Positions 10,185 to 22,080 are shown, counted from the first letter of the stretch. The stretch: DNA of 64,000 nucleotides from Cynocephalus volans (GCF_027409185.1 NC_084478.1:80025624-80089623); one strand, 5' to 3'. Made by a program: numbers and translations. The notes: a model not told the origin generated them from the sequence alone.

Positions 10185-11934
10185 TCATCTTGGGCATTCC
10201 ATATAGTCTCCCCCTTTTTGTTTTTGTAATAAAGATTTAAGTGTTCTATTATGCCGTTCAACAACGGCTTGACCTGTGCTATTATAAGGGATACCAGTAA
10301 AATATTTAATATTATAGGCCTGGAAAAATAACTGACATTTCTTAGATAAATATGAAGGGGCATTGTCTGTTTTTAACCGTATAGGAATTCCCATGACAGC
10401 AATGGTTTCCAAGAGATGAGAAATAACTGCATCAGCACGCTCAGATGCCAACGGTGTTGCCCACATAAAACCTGAAACAGCATCCACAGAAACATGAACA
10501 TATTTCAATTTACCAAATTCAGGAACAATAGTAACATCCATTTGCCATAACTGTAAAGGAGCATTCCCATGGCCGTTGGCCCTGGCTGATAAAGGAACTG
10601 CATCTAATTTTTGACATATGGGGCATTGTTGTACTATTGCACGGGCTTGAGTCCATGAAATATGATAATCACGATGCAAAGAGCGAGCATTACAATGAAA
10701 ACGGGAATGAGCCTCAGTGGCCTGCAAAACAAAACCTACAAGAGTATCGATTAATGCATTACCTTTACTCAATGGTCCAGGCAAATTGGTATGAGCGTGA
10801 ATGTGCATAACAAAAAGAGGTGAAGAACGGGAGTGAATAACTTGTTGCAGTAAGCAAAGTAAAGCACATAATTTATTAGAATCAGAAGGAACAGTAACAG
10901 TTTCTATAGTTTGTACCACTTGGACAGCATATTGGGAATCTGAAAGAATATCTAAAGGAATATCTCCTACATCAATTAAAAGTAAATATATAGCGTATAA
11001 TTCAGCTTTCTGAACTGAAGTATAAGGACTTTGAAGGACTTTATGGTTTACTGTGTCCATATATCCTGCCAGGCCAAAATGTTAGCATCTGTGAAATAAG
11101 TTTTTGCATTAGATATAGGAGAAAATGTAACACAATGAGGAAGGATCCAAGACGTTCTCTGCAGAAATTGAAGCATTTTATGAGGATAATGAGATGTAAA
11201 ACTTCCTAAAAATTCACTAACAGCCAATTGCCACCGTACATTCAAAGCATACAAGGATTGTATCTCTTTGTGAGACAAAGGCAGTACAATAATACAAGGA
11301 TCTTGACCAGTTAACTGACGGAAACGGAGCCGTCCTTTAGTAATCAAAACAGAAATTTTATCTATATATGTTTCCAATGATTTAGTAGTTTTATGCCGAA
11401 GAAAAAGCCATTCAATAATACTATCTTGTTGTAGTAACACACCGGTGGGTGAATGAGGTGTATGAAAAATCACAAGTTGTAAATTTGTACAGTCAGTAAT
11501 TCTTTGCAATTGAGCTTCTTGGATAATATTTTCCAATTCTTGTAACTTAGATTTGGCTTCTTGGGATAACACTCGAGGGCTATTTAAGGTTAGATCACCC
11601 TTTAGTGTTGAAAATAAATGATGCAAGGCATATGTTGGGATACCCAATGAAGGGCCAAGCCAATTTATATCTCCCAATAACTTCTGAAAATCATTTAAAG
11701 TCTGCAATGAATCCCTTTGAATTTGTACCTTTTGAGGAATAATGATTTGTTCAGTAATCTTTTGTCCTAAATAAGAAAAAGGAGGCTGTGATTGAGTCTT
11801 ATCCTCTGCAATTAAAAGACCAAAATCCTGAAGTGTGGCACGAATAATCTGTAACAATTCTGAGCAAGAAAAAGTTGGAGGCATAGCAATTAAAATATCA
11901 TCCATATAATGAATAAATTTCAAATCCGGAAATT
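10185..11934 (-). pseudogene. ERV pol remnant (RT palm to integrase)
   Basis: The first segment (11048-11923) starts right at the RT catalytic YMDD (residues 6-9 of the open frame) and covers the RT thumb and connection. A frameshift near 11050-11060 leads to a 291-codon segment (10185-11060) with RNase H residues E20 and D41 in AELYAI and LSDSQYA. This is followed by a complete-looking integrase core: zinc-binding H129, H133, C146, C149 and catalytic D175, D232 and E268, with the classic 35-residue D-E spacing. The RT fingers and everything 5' of YMDD are deleted, so pol is dead despite the intact-looking integrase domain. Confidence 0.9.
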
Positions 11935-13236
11935 GAACTCGTAAAATCTCCGAGCTTGCTCATTACTAATTGCTCTTTTGACAGCAACATGAAGCTGGGC
12001 CAAAAAATCAGTATAGATTTCATTAGGACCTTGCATTATCTTAACAAAAGTTTGGGGGGATTGTCCTGAGTCTTGAATCCGCTGCCAAGCCGTAAGTCAA
12101 ATTGCCTTTAATTGGGCAAGGGCAGCAGGGTTCATTTGACATTGCTGTTGAAGATCTGCCCAGGCAGGCACCAGTACCTGTAAGTTGTTCCACATCAGGC
12201 CCTCTATTACGCTGTTAAGCGTTTAGGCGAGACACCCTTTCTGCTTCATCTTGCCACCATGACTTAAACTGTATGTATTGAGGAGATTCCAAAGTCGTAC
12301 GAGCAAACATTTCCCAATCTTTTGGGATAAGTAAATTGTCCTCAGCAAAAGACATTAAAAGTCCAGTAACATAAGGGGAGGCAATACCATAAGTACTAAC
12401 AGCCTGCTTAAGTATCTTTAAATATTGAAAACTGACGGGATCATATTGCACTTGAAAAAATCCATTAGGAAATTCTCCATTAGGAGGCATTTCCTGTCTT
12501 AAAATGGGAAAATTAAAAAATCCATTAGGAGGCATGTCAGGAACAGTCTTTTGGGGAGCCCCTGAATCAGCATCTAACATAATCTTTGTCATTTGAGGCG
12601 AATTTGGAAACTTAAAAATACGATGTGGAATGCCAGGGGCAGAAGCAGATGAAGGGATTGATTTCTGCTGTACAACAGGGAAAGCTTGTGCATTCTGTAA
12701 GCAAGCCTCCAGTTTTTGAATAAGATCGTCCAAAACATCCAATTTTGGATCGTCAGGGGTCTTAGGTAATGGTGGGTATGATTTAGATTGAGAAAGACAT
12801 TTCTCTTCTAATTCAGGTTTTGGAATCTCAGTCTCATCATCAGAAAAATCAGAATGATCATCAGACTCTGAATTGGGCATGGGAGGGACAGAAGGCTCAG
12901 GAGGAGTATCATAAATATGTGAAGAAAAAATTTTCTTTTGTGGCTTTACTGAATCAGATTGGGAATGCTGACTGCTATCATCTGAATCAGATTGAAAAGG
13001 TTGCAAGGCTAAAACCACCATGTTAAAAGCTGCCCATTCCTCTGCCGATATAACTTCTCCAGCCTGATGAGCTCTCCGTAAAGCTTTACCGACCTGCCTC
13101 CAAATTTTTAAATCAAGTTGGTTCTTATTGTCTGAAGTAAACCAATAGCAACGTTTCTCTTTTTTAATAATGAAAGTAAAACCTTCTCTTTAATTTTTAA
13201 TCCTGAAGCAGTCAACAATGATTTCAATACTGCCAT
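11935..13236 (-). pseudogene. ERV gag remnant (matrix to capsid)
   Basis: A probable start codon lies at 13234-13236. Matrix-like sequence (13022-13236) changes frame before a 268-codon segment (12215-13021) that holds an acidic/serine-rich linker and the N-terminal capsid half. The C-terminal capsid half, with the major homology region (plus-strand about 12003-12066), is in another frame. It then joins RT sequence directly near 11930, so nucleocapsid is lost. Confidence 0.85.
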
Positions 13237-13411
13237 ATAATCACTTAACACTGATCATAAACACTTAACACTTAATCACTTAACACTTAAACACTTAACA
13301 CTGACTTCCCATTATGCCCCGACTCTAAATTTCCCAAAGAGATGGCGTAACTCTTTGCTGTCCGTAAAAACCTCATCGGTCCCGTCCGTTCCCGCATCTT
13401 ACCTTTCGTGC

Positions 13412-13430
13412 CCCTCATTTGGGCGCCAGA
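13412..13430 (-). other. ERV primer-binding site, tRNA-Lys type
   Basis: Directly inside the 5' LTR the minus strand reads TGGCGCCCAAATGAGGGGC (after TC). It resembles the tRNA-Lys1,2 site used by MPMV-like and HML viruses, with a few mismatches in the middle. Confidence 0.8.
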
Positions 13431-13825
13431 TGTTGATTAAAATGATTGGAGACGCGAAGGAAGACACAGCAGACGAGATGCAGGTGAAGAGCGGGGGGCC
13501 ACTGCTCTCTCAGGCAAGTAGCACCGACCCAGCCGCTGTTACAGCTTTTATTACAATTAGCAAGCTTGTGCATGCGAGATAAGCATTAATGCATAAGTTC
13601 TGTTATACTTTTCTCAAGAGCAGAAGGCCGTTACCTCTCTTCTCAAGCACTTGGTTATCTATAATGTGCCTCCTGGGAACATCCCAAGAAAGTGTTCTCA
13701 CAACTTCAAGCGTTCTCAAGGATTGTTTCCAATCCTTGACATTTCTTGGTTAACTCGTTTGCGAGTTCACCAAGTGAACACATCCTTGGGTGCTGACCAC
13801 AGAAGTCCATTAACCATTTCCTTCA
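13431..13825 (-). repeat. ERV 5' LTR
   Basis: 395 bp, the upstream LTR for the minus-strand provirus. It keeps AATAAA on the minus strand (plus TTTATT at 13547-13552). Confidence 0.95.
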
Positions 13826-14010
13826 GAGCTCTAAAGTATGTGCCAGGCACCATGCTATGCACTTTGTGTATTTTTTTTTTCATTTAATTCTTGCAATAAT
13901 CATATAAATACCATTAACCCATTTGATAGATGAAGAAACTAAGGTTTTGAGAAGGTAGTAATTTTTCCATGATCAGACAGCTAGTAAATACAAGAGCCAG
14001 GATTCATTCT
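13826..14010 (+). mobile_element. MIR, right piece
   Basis: TATGTGCCAGGCACCATGC, a TTTAATTC...CAATAATC segment, GATGAAGAAACTAAGG and CAGCTAGTAAATACAAGAGC follow in the order of a MIR consensus. Together with 8226-8250 this is the ancestral integration site of the ERV. Confidence 0.85.
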
Positions 14011-16540
14011 TTTATTCATTAAATATTAAAGAAATCTTTTAAGCAGAATTATCATTTCTACATAGTTAATATTTCATTAGAAAAAAATACTTCATTATAA
14101 TTAATTTCTATCCATTTTAACTTCAAAGCATACTTCCTTTTTATTTAACCTTGCCTTTATAGATATTTTTATTACAGTTCAATCTAAGTTTCTTCATTCT
14201 TCAAGTCAAGCCAGGTTCCAAAACAGACTTAGTTCTCCCAGTTCTCCCAGTTTTTATATTTCATGACTACAACTCTACTGAATTTGTGCATAACCCCCAG
14301 GGCCTTCTCCCTCTGTTTTGCTGTTTGTGGCCCAGGCCTTTAACTTCTCCTCTAGGGTCTAAGATTCATATCTACATTTTTCCATATTCCCCTTCTCTGC
14401 TTTTTTTTTCTTGTTCTTTTCCAGAGAGCCAGGTCTTGTATGACTGGTCCATAGGGACTTCTCACCTGGCTAGACCTGACTGACATAGATTGCCTCATGA
14501 ACTGGAATTCTGACAGCCCACGTGCTCAATATCCCAGGTCACAAATGACAGAGGGCTGTACAGGCAGCAGATCTTTTGTGATCTCTTTTCTGATGGCTGC
14601 TAGAATGGCCAAAAAAAAAAGAAAGAAGGAAAGAAATATTACATCTAAAAGAGTAACCATTAAACTCCCCCATATTATTTCAGAGCAGAGATCAATTTAA
14701 TAAGACCCCAGCAGAGTGATAAATCATCTTTCTGCTGTTGTCAACCAATACCAAATATATAGTATTAATACAGAAACAGCTATAAGGCTCCTTTCCAGGT
14801 AACCAACTCCCATTTTTTACCCCTTTGCCAGCAATTATGTACCTCAGTATCTAATTATTCCAATGTTATTTCAGTCCATAACGAATGGTAGTCAGAATTG
14901 AATATGTGCCAGATTACTATCATGGCAGTTAATCTTCTTAAGGTTTTCATAACTGGAGCTCTACATCTCCAATTCAGTTTCATTTCTGCTTTACATTTTA
15001 TCTTCTATGCTTCTAGCTACTTATCTTGTTTATACATAGATACAATCATATCAAAAATAGGGCAATTAAGATCAAAACCCTCACACTAAAGCAGATCCTA
15101 CACAGTCCTCTATATATTATGGTTTGAAAATGGTCCTGGAAAAGAATAGTAAAAAGATTATTCCAGAGAATAAACACATTTTTAAAGTTCCAATTTTCTA
15201 ATTACAAATAGATCAAAATTCATTACAGTCTACTGGACACAATCCATAAATAATGTTTTATACTAAACTTCATTCTTACTGAAATTATGATCTATAGTCA
15301 ACCTCAGTTCCAATGGTGGCATTAATAACTTATCAAATATATACCAATTTCACATTTGTCAGTCACAGTATTCCAAAGCTGTCAAGTTACTTCCTGGCTA
15401 TCACTCTCAGTTCCAAAATTTCCCTAAAATCTAAACAAAACAATTTCAAAAAGTTTTCTTAGTATATGATCTAGCTAATAATATTTTAACAATAATGACT
15501 CTAGTTATATTCTGGATTCAACCTAATCACACAAATTCCATTATATCTTCTTATTATACACCTTAATTGCACCCTACACTTGAGCAAAAAAATTAATTAT
15601 CCACCATTTTCTAAAACCTTCTAGCCTTTGGTGATGCCCATCCATTCAGCCTCTATTTCCTCTCCTTAACTGAATTCTGGTTGTCCCAAACTGCGCTGTT
15701 TCCTTTGCAAAACTCCTAACTGTTCTGTTTCCTTTGCAAAACTCCTAATTTGAAGCTGTTCATTTTCCTTTACTCACCCCTCCCCACAGGTCAAGATCAG
15801 GTTAGCATTTTCTGGTATCTTCTTCACTGAATCTGCAAAGTATTGTTTTGTCATCTTATCTCAATAGCCTCTCTTTCTTTGAAGTTCATACTACTCAATT
15901 TTATAACCCTGTCAATGTTAATGTCAACCTCCAAGTCTCTCCCCTATATTCACTTAGGACTTTGGTACCAAATGTTTTCCTTTCCTCTTCTCATCCTGAA
16001 AGCCTTCGTTATCCCCCTTGATGATCTAACATCCAAACCTCACAGCTCCTTGACATATCCTATTCTAATTTCTTCCTCTCAATTACTGTTCTAATTTCCT
16101 CCATTTCAATTGTCCATTTCTGTAGTGACACCTGGAATGGCTTCACCTCCAAAACCAAACACAGAGAGTCCACTCTCAGAACTGCTTGTTTTTCTACCTC
16201 TCCTATACCTTATACTCCCTGAATTTACCCTTCAACTTCCTCAAGGCCTTTAATTCATTAAGCCTCTTACCTATTCTCCAAAGTCCTTTGGACTCCACTT
16301 CCTTCTATATTTAGGAAAGATTCCATGGACAGTGAGACTTCAATGACAGTAACCAACACTCTCAATTCTTCTATCCCCTTGACTTCCCACCATATTATGT
16401 CAATCCCCCCCAACAAAACAACCCAACTATTTGTATTACCTATTCCTGCTTACAGATTACAAAGTACTGCTGAGTAAAATCCTATACTCTTGGCCACCAG
16501 TTTCTCCTCCATACAATCCATCCTCCATTGCTATCGGGAT
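14011..16540. other. Non-coding stretch without a recognised element
   Basis: AT-rich intergenic sequence. No gene, RNA gene or confident repeat was recognised. A short tandem duplication with a 29-bp period (CTGTTTCCTTTGCAAAACTC twice) lies at 15696-15748. The open frames here are short and lack coding character. Confidence 0.5.
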
Positions 16541-16680
16541 GATCTGTTTTAAATTGACAAATAAAAATTATATAAATTTATGGTGTACAACATGATGTTT
16601 TGAAATACATATACATTGTGGGATGGCTAAATCAAGGTAATTACCTCACATACTTAATTTTTTGTGGTAAGAACACTTAA
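16541..16680 (-). mobile_element. L1 3'-end fragment, antisense
   Basis: TTTATGGTGTACAACATGAT and TACATTGTGGGATGGCTAAA are the reverse complement of the L1 3'UTR end, similar to the copy at 4903-5058. Confidence 0.7.
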
Positions 16681-17008
16681 GAATGATCTTTTAAAACATA
16701 ATTTAGGCAGGAGTAAGAACTCAGCAAATCCTCTCTTCCTTAAAACAATGATAAAACTACAAAATTGTCCAAAAAAAATTTCAGGACTCTGGAAATAGAC
16801 CAAAATTAAACAAATTAAGAAGTATTTAAGAAAACCTATTGAAACTTGGGTTAAGAACAATGGGAGTCTATGGTGTTTTTGCCTGAGGCTGCTCCCATCT
16901 TCCCTCCCAGGTCCATTGGAGCTGATTTTACAAGGGCAGAACAAGGCAAGCCATAAAAAACAGCAACTTGGTTGTTGGATGGAATTACTGAGCACAAAGA
17001 AATGTTGG

Positions 17009-17097
17009 TGCTGGCCTGTTAGCTCAGTTGGTTAGAGTATGGTGTTATAACACCAAGGGTTTGGATCCCCTTACTCCCTGCCACACACACAAAAAAG
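17009..17097 (+). mobile_element. tRNA-Ile-derived SINE monomer
   Basis: GTGCTGGCCTGTTAGCTCAG leads to a body with a shortened variable region and an ACACAC/A tail. Confidence 0.85.
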
Positions 17098-17739
17098 TCC
17101 TATGCCCAGAGGTATTGAAAATAACAAGCTCAGTGGCATATATAATTAGCCAATATCACAGTTACATGCAGTCACAATATTGGCTGAGGCAAGCAACAGA
17201 ATAGCAGACCTACCAAAAATTTAGCAGAGAGATCCAGAAAGCAAGACAGCCAAATGGCGTTTGATAAGCTCCCTCAAAGCCCTGGTGGTCTAGAAGGCTA
17301 TGTGCATGTCAAGGCTACACTCAAGCTCAGGGTCCTGGAGAGGGCCCTAGTTATCCACATCTCCCTGGCTGAATGTGAGGCCTTGCACAGGCACAAGGGA
17401 GACATGAGAAGGCCTAGCAGAAAGTAAAAGTCAGGGAAGACTTGTAAACTCCCTGAACTTTGAATGTGTTTCCCAGTGCTCACACAAAACATCAGCAAAG
17501 GGTGGAAGACATATAGGCTCAAGGTATATAAGGACAACCTCTAACAAATCATTGGAGGACTACTAAGCTATCCTGACCCAGATGACACCCAGGAGGCCAG
17601 GCTTAGAAATAAATTTTTTCAAAAAAACTGAGCAGAAACATCAATGAGCCACACATTGAAGAGGACACAAAATCTACAAAATTAGTTCGAGCAAGTCACT
17701 AAACAAAAAGATAAACAAAACCACAACCTCTAGAGGGTA

Positions 17740-18480
17740 AGGATCAGAACCCTGAGTTTAACCTTCTGAGGAACTGCCAGACTGTTTTCCAAAGTGGCTT
17801 CACCCATTAGGATGTCTATCATCAAAAAGATGGACAATAAGCAAGTGATGGCAGGGATGTGGAAAAAACTGAAACCCTCATACTCTGCTGGTGGGAATGT
17901 AAAATGGTACAACTGCTTTGGAAAACAGTGTGGCAGTTCCTCAAAAGGCTAAACACAGAATTACCATATGACCCCAAAAGTGGAAACAAAACAAAATGTC
18001 CACCACCTGATGAATGGATAAATAAAATATAGTACCATATAGTCATACAATGGAATATTATTCAGCCATAAAAAGGAATGAAGTACTGATACATGTTATA
18101 ACATAGATGAAACTTGAAAACACTATGCTAAGTGAAAGAAGCCAGACACAAAAGATCACATATTGTATGAGTCCATTTACATGAAATGTCTAGAGTGGGC
18201 AAATCTATACAGACAGAAAGTAGATTAGTGGATGCCAGGGGTTTGGGGGAGCAGGAAATTGGGAAGTGAGTGCTAATGGGAGCCAGGTTTCTTTCTGGAG
18301 TGATGAAAATGCTCTGGAATTAGACAGCAGTGATTCTTGTACAACCTTGTAAAAATACTAAAAACCACTGAGTTATACAAGAATAAAGTAAATGACAGCA
18401 TAAGAAAGAAAACAAACAAATCCAAAATGTGGGATATTCTATAGGATAACTGGCCCACTTTCTGCAACAAGTCGATAGCT
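17740..18480 (+). mobile_element. Old L1 3' region
   Basis: It contains the ordered L1 3' motifs CTGGTGGGAATGTAAAATGG, ATGGAATATTATTCAGCC and AGTGAAAGAAGCCAGACAC, then a diverged 3'UTR with a GGGTTTGGGGGAG-type G-rich segment. Short, broken frames only. Confidence 0.75.
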
Positions 18481-18800
18481 TAACAAAGAAAAAGTGAGGC
18501 ACAGACTACTCTAGATTAAGAGAGACTTAAGAGATAATAACCAAATGAACTGTACAGATCTTGTTTGGATCCTGATATGGACAAACGAACTGATAGACAA
18601 TCTTTTGAGACAATCTGAGAAATTTAATAATGGACTGGGCATTAGATGCTATTAAGGAGTTATTAATTTTAAAAGAGCATAACAACGGGGTGGTTATACA
18701 AAAAAAAGTCTACTTTTTAAATATGCCTACTGAATATGTAGGGGTAAATAACATGATGTCTGGGATTTGCTTTAAAATACTTTGGCAAATTTTAAAAAAG
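18481..18800 (+). mobile_element. Ancient LINE-type 3' end
   Basis: Segments such as GGACTGGGCATTAGATGCTA and ATGATGTCTGGGATTTGCTT match a widely dispersed mammalian 3'-end consensus that I associate with old L1M/HAL1 elements. Family assignment is by memory only. Confidence 0.4.
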
Positions 18801-18844
18801 AAAGTGTAAGAAAATTAAGTAATTCATTTTCAGAAATGACTTAT

Positions 18845-19190
18845 CTGAGGGTGTTTTATTGAGATGGTAATTAGTTCCTAGCCCCTTTTTGTTTTCTTCA
18901 TTTTCCGGGAGGGTCTCTGAACAGATAAGGCTCTCAGACATCAGGAAGATTGTGTATCCTGTAGTACTCAGCCAATGAAGAAGCGGGAGGAGGGACTTGA
19001 ATAGTAGGAAATAAATTGCTTGCTACAGCCCTTTTCCATGTGCCTGCCCTTCAGACACCCGAACCTTATAAGGCCATAATTAAAGTCTCGCTTCACCGTA
19101 CCTTGTGTCTCCATGTCCATCCTTTGGCATTGGATGGGTAAGGGCATTTCTCACAGAAAGGAAAAAGAAGACAGAAGTAAAGAAAAAATA
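18845..19190 (+). repeat. Probable solo LTR (class I-like)
   Basis: The segment at 19066-19120 looks like an LTR R/U5 region: GAACCTTATAAGG, then ATTAAAG as a variant poly(A) signal, then TCTCGCTTC and TGTGTCTCC. No matching second LTR and no clear target duplication were found, so the boundaries are approximate. It could be unrelated. Confidence 0.35.
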
Positions 19191-19199
19191 ACCTCATGA

Positions 19200-19345
19200 T
19201 ATCAAGAGTAAAAAAGAAAAAAAGAAGTTGGGGGGGAAAGGAGAGAGGGAGGGGGGAAAGAGGAATGAGTAAAGGGACATAAAAATCAACTACAATGTAT
19301 ATTGAGAAGTTAAAAGAAAAAAAATAAAATAAATAAAGGAAAAAG
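19200..19345 (+). mobile_element. 5'-truncated L1 3' end
   Basis: A G-rich polypurine block (19228-19260) is followed by AATCAACTACAATGTATATT and an A-rich tail. The same arrangement ends the L1 at 30866-31090, so this is a short copy of the same L1 lineage. Confidence 0.7.
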
Positions 19346-19489
19346 AGTTGAAACAAGTTTGACAAAATCTTGATAATTATTGAAATAATTACTGGGTATA
19401 TGAGGTCATTATATAACTCTCTTTACTTATGAGTACATTTGGAAATGTTTAATGATTTTTTTTTTAATTCACAAATCTGACTAGGTAAC

Positions 19490-19815
19490 TTGAATGCACA
19501 AAATACTTTCAGTGGTTCCCCAAGGTTCACAAGTCCAAATCTAAAGCATGGTCTATAAAGTCCTTCATAACATGGCTCCTGACCTCATCTCTTACCAATC
19601 CCTAAATTCCAGCCACTAAACCTCCTATTTCACACGTCCATGCCTCTGCACCTGCTGGTTCCTCTGTCTTTGCTATCATGCTTCTTCCCACACCTTTTTG
19701 GACTGGAAAGTTTTCTGATTCATCATTTAGACTCCAACACAGGTCTCCTTTTCTGTGAAGCCTTTCCTGACTTCCAATATTCAGTCTACTTTGATTTTGA
19801 CCCTAATTCTCCTAT
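19490..19815 (+). mobile_element. LINE-2 3' fragment
   Basis: Ordered L2 motifs: TATAAAGTCCTTCATAACAT, CCATGCCTCTGCACCTGCTG and TTCTGTGAAGCCTTTCCTGA. Sequence past 19815 drifts away from the consensus. Confidence 0.8.
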
Positions 19816-20330
19816 CACATAGGGCCTGGGTTCTTATCTGTAGCCCTAGAGTCATTGCCTGGGTTCTAACTCCTGTATCCAGGACCTCTTGTACCAGGAT
19901 TCCCAGCACCTTAATATCTAGTCCTTCCATGGCTCTCACTGCCGTTTCGCACTGATAGACCACAGGGTCACTGTCCTACAGCACAAATTTTGAGGAGGCA
20001 CTCATCCTCAGGGTCGAGCAAGTGTAGGATTTGCACTATAGGCACCTTGCTTGCTTCACCCTGGTCCCGGCCCTCGTCCCTCCTCATACCTCAAAGTGCT
20101 GACACGAACATTTTTCTTCCTCCTCCTCCTCCCTGTTTTATACTGCTTTCAGCTCAGTTCATTTCACTTCGCTTATTCACATCCACCTCTTTAATTTCCC
20201 TCTAATACTTGGCATATTGGGAAACATGCCTCTCTCCACTAGTGAACCAAAAATTGTCCTGCTCATAGGCCCTAGTTGCTGAACGTAAGAGAAGTGTTGG
20301 TAATAACACCTGTCAAAGAAATGGAAATAG

Positions 20331-20440
20331 GGCTGGCCAGTTAGCTCAGTTGGTTAGAGTGCAGTGTTATAACACCAAGGTCAAGGATTTGGATCCCTGC
20401 ACCAGCTACCCACCAAAAAACAAAAATTAAAAAAAAAAAC
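20331..20440 (+). mobile_element. tRNA-Ile-derived SINE monomer
   Basis: GGCTGGCCAGTTAGCTCAGT body with an A-rich tail. GGAAATAG is duplicated at 20323-20330 and 20441-20448. Confidence 0.9.
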
Positions 20441-20448
20441 GGAAATAG

Positions 20449-21360
20449 CTTAAATCTGTAGTGAAATTAGATATAAGAACCAGTGCCATCAAACTCTAAA
20501 AGCCCTTGAAAATACTCAGCAGATCCCTTCGAATCACCATAAGAATCAATCTACTTCTTTTTCTAATTAGGACTGCTTTACTCTTAAGTACTAGCACTCA
20601 AGTTAAACTTTAAAAACTCATTCAGTTTTCTTTTGTTTAATAATTAGTATTATAAAACATTTTCTATTTTTCATTGCTTATGTATAATGTTTCATTTACC
20701 CTATGGATTAAGTGGGCTTTTATCTGTTATTTTGGAAACATAACCTCCATTTATAAATGGTTTCTCTGACAAAATCGTCCAAAGCTCCAAATTACTAATT
20801 TAGATAAACTTTAAAAAATACAATCACAAAAGAATTAAACATTTACCTTGCCAATAACATACAACCTATTATTTTAGTATACCAAGTAGACCTAGTCATA
20901 AGGGGAAATTCTTTACAAAATAATTCCTGCTGATAGATGTAGAAGGAATGACAGAACTAGAAAAATCACCATTTGGAAGCCCCTTATGAATAAACGATTC
21001 AGATAATGATCATTGAAGGATGCTAAAACCAACAGGAGAAAGACAATGAGGAATGGAAGGATCAAGCTATCACCAATCTATACTAACTGCTCAGTCACAG
21101 AATCACTAAAAGTGGAAGAACAAAACATTGGGGTAGCATGTGTGAAGTCTTGGATTTAAGAGAAAGAGAGCATGGCATACTCCAAGAATGGAAACTGTTT
21201 AGAATGGCTGAGGTACAGAGTTTGAGATGGACAGTAGTCATAAAAGAAGCTGATGCAGGAGCCAGTTGTAGGGACTTGTATGCCACTTAAAGAATTTCAG
21301 ACAAAGTACAGGTAGATAGGATGAATATTAGGTTGAGTAGAGCTAATATTACTATATTGT
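20449..21360. other. Non-coding stretch without a recognised element
   Basis: AT-rich, no coding frame above background and no recognisable repeat boundaries. It may hold highly decayed LINE sequence. Confidence 0.5.
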
Positions 21361-21538
21361 AAATTTCTAAATAGCTAGAAAAGATCTTGACTGTAATCAC
21401 TACAAAGAAAAGATAAATGTTCAAGAGATGGATATGCTATCTACCCTAAATGAAGCATCGCACAGTATATGCATGTATTGAAACAACACACTGTATCCCA
21501 CAAATATGTACAATTAAATCTTTTAATTAAAAAAAGAA
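21361..21538 (+). mobile_element. L1 3' end
   Basis: ACACACTGTATCCCACAAAT followed by ATGTACAATTAAA and an A tract is the terminal sequence of an L1 3'UTR, as also seen at 40380-40452 and 54370-54482. Confidence 0.65.
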
Positions 21539-22080
21539 TTTTGGGTTTTCTCTTAAGGAAACTGGGAAGTCACTGAAGGGTTTGTGCTTTAGAATGCATT
21601 CTTTGGCTGTAGTGTGGAAAATGATTTGGAAATAGGATAAGAGTAGGAGCAAGTACATGAATTAGGAGAGTTTCAATAGTTCAGGTTTGAGATGATGGTG
21701 ACCTGGACCAGGGTAGTGGCAGGAAGAATAAGAAGAATATGGATTCAACGGATATTTAGCAAATAAACCTGAAAGGATTTGGTGGTCGAATAACTAGAGT
21801 GAGAATGGGGTGAGGGTTTTGGTCTTGGGGAACTGGGTTGGTGGTGGTCCCATTCACTGAGATAAAGAACACAGGAAGAAGAACAGGTTTGGACAGAGAA
21901 AGTGGAGGAAGAATGAGCTCAGTATGGGAAACAGTGAATTTGAGATGCCTGTGGAGCATCCATATAGGCAGATGGATATATGTGGTCTCAAGCTCAGGAA
22001 AGCACTCTGGGTTGGACGCACATTTGTGTGAACTCAGTGTATAGTAAGCAGTTTAAGCTACGAGAATGGATAAGATGACC
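21539..22080 (+). repeat. Ancient mammalian dispersed repeat, copy 1
   Basis: Phrases such as TGGTGACCTGGACCAGGGTA, CCATTCACTGAGATAAAGAA and TTTGAGATGCCTGTGGAGCA recur in mammalian genomes in this order. A second, longer copy of the family spans 58740-61960 here. I do not know its official family name; it may be an LTR-retrotransposon internal region. Confidence 0.5.

Larger units (their letters stand above)
8251..13825 (-). mobile_element. Endogenous betaretrovirus (HML/MPMV-like), defective provirus
   Basis: A 5.6-kb minus-strand provirus with a 395-bp LTR at each end, a lysine-type primer-binding site, remnants of gag, pol and env in order, and a polypurine tract. The 6-bp duplication GAGCTC lies at 8245-8250 and 13826-13831. 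The LTRs end TG...CA and differ at about 15 of 395 sites by eye (about 4%), so the insertion is old but not ancient. It cannot make virus: the segment from gag nucleocapsid through protease to the RT fingers is deleted, the end of env is missing, and all three genes carry frameshifts or stops. LTR length, 6-bp duplication, primer type and env type place it among class II (beta) retroviruses. Confidence 0.93.

Noticed and set aside
10185-11060. Intact-looking integrase as a domesticated host gene
   Set aside because: The catalytic D, D(35)E residues are present, but the frame opens in the RNase H domain with no independent promoter and lies in register within a defective provirus. Domestication would need conservation evidence.
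18845-19190. Complete provirus near the probable solo LTR
   Set aside because: No second LTR, primer-binding site or retroviral coding sequence lies within several kb on either side.
20331-20440. tRNA gene
   Set aside because: A-box and B-box-like sequences are present, but the unit has an A tail, target duplications and mismatched stems. It is one of many SINE copies.
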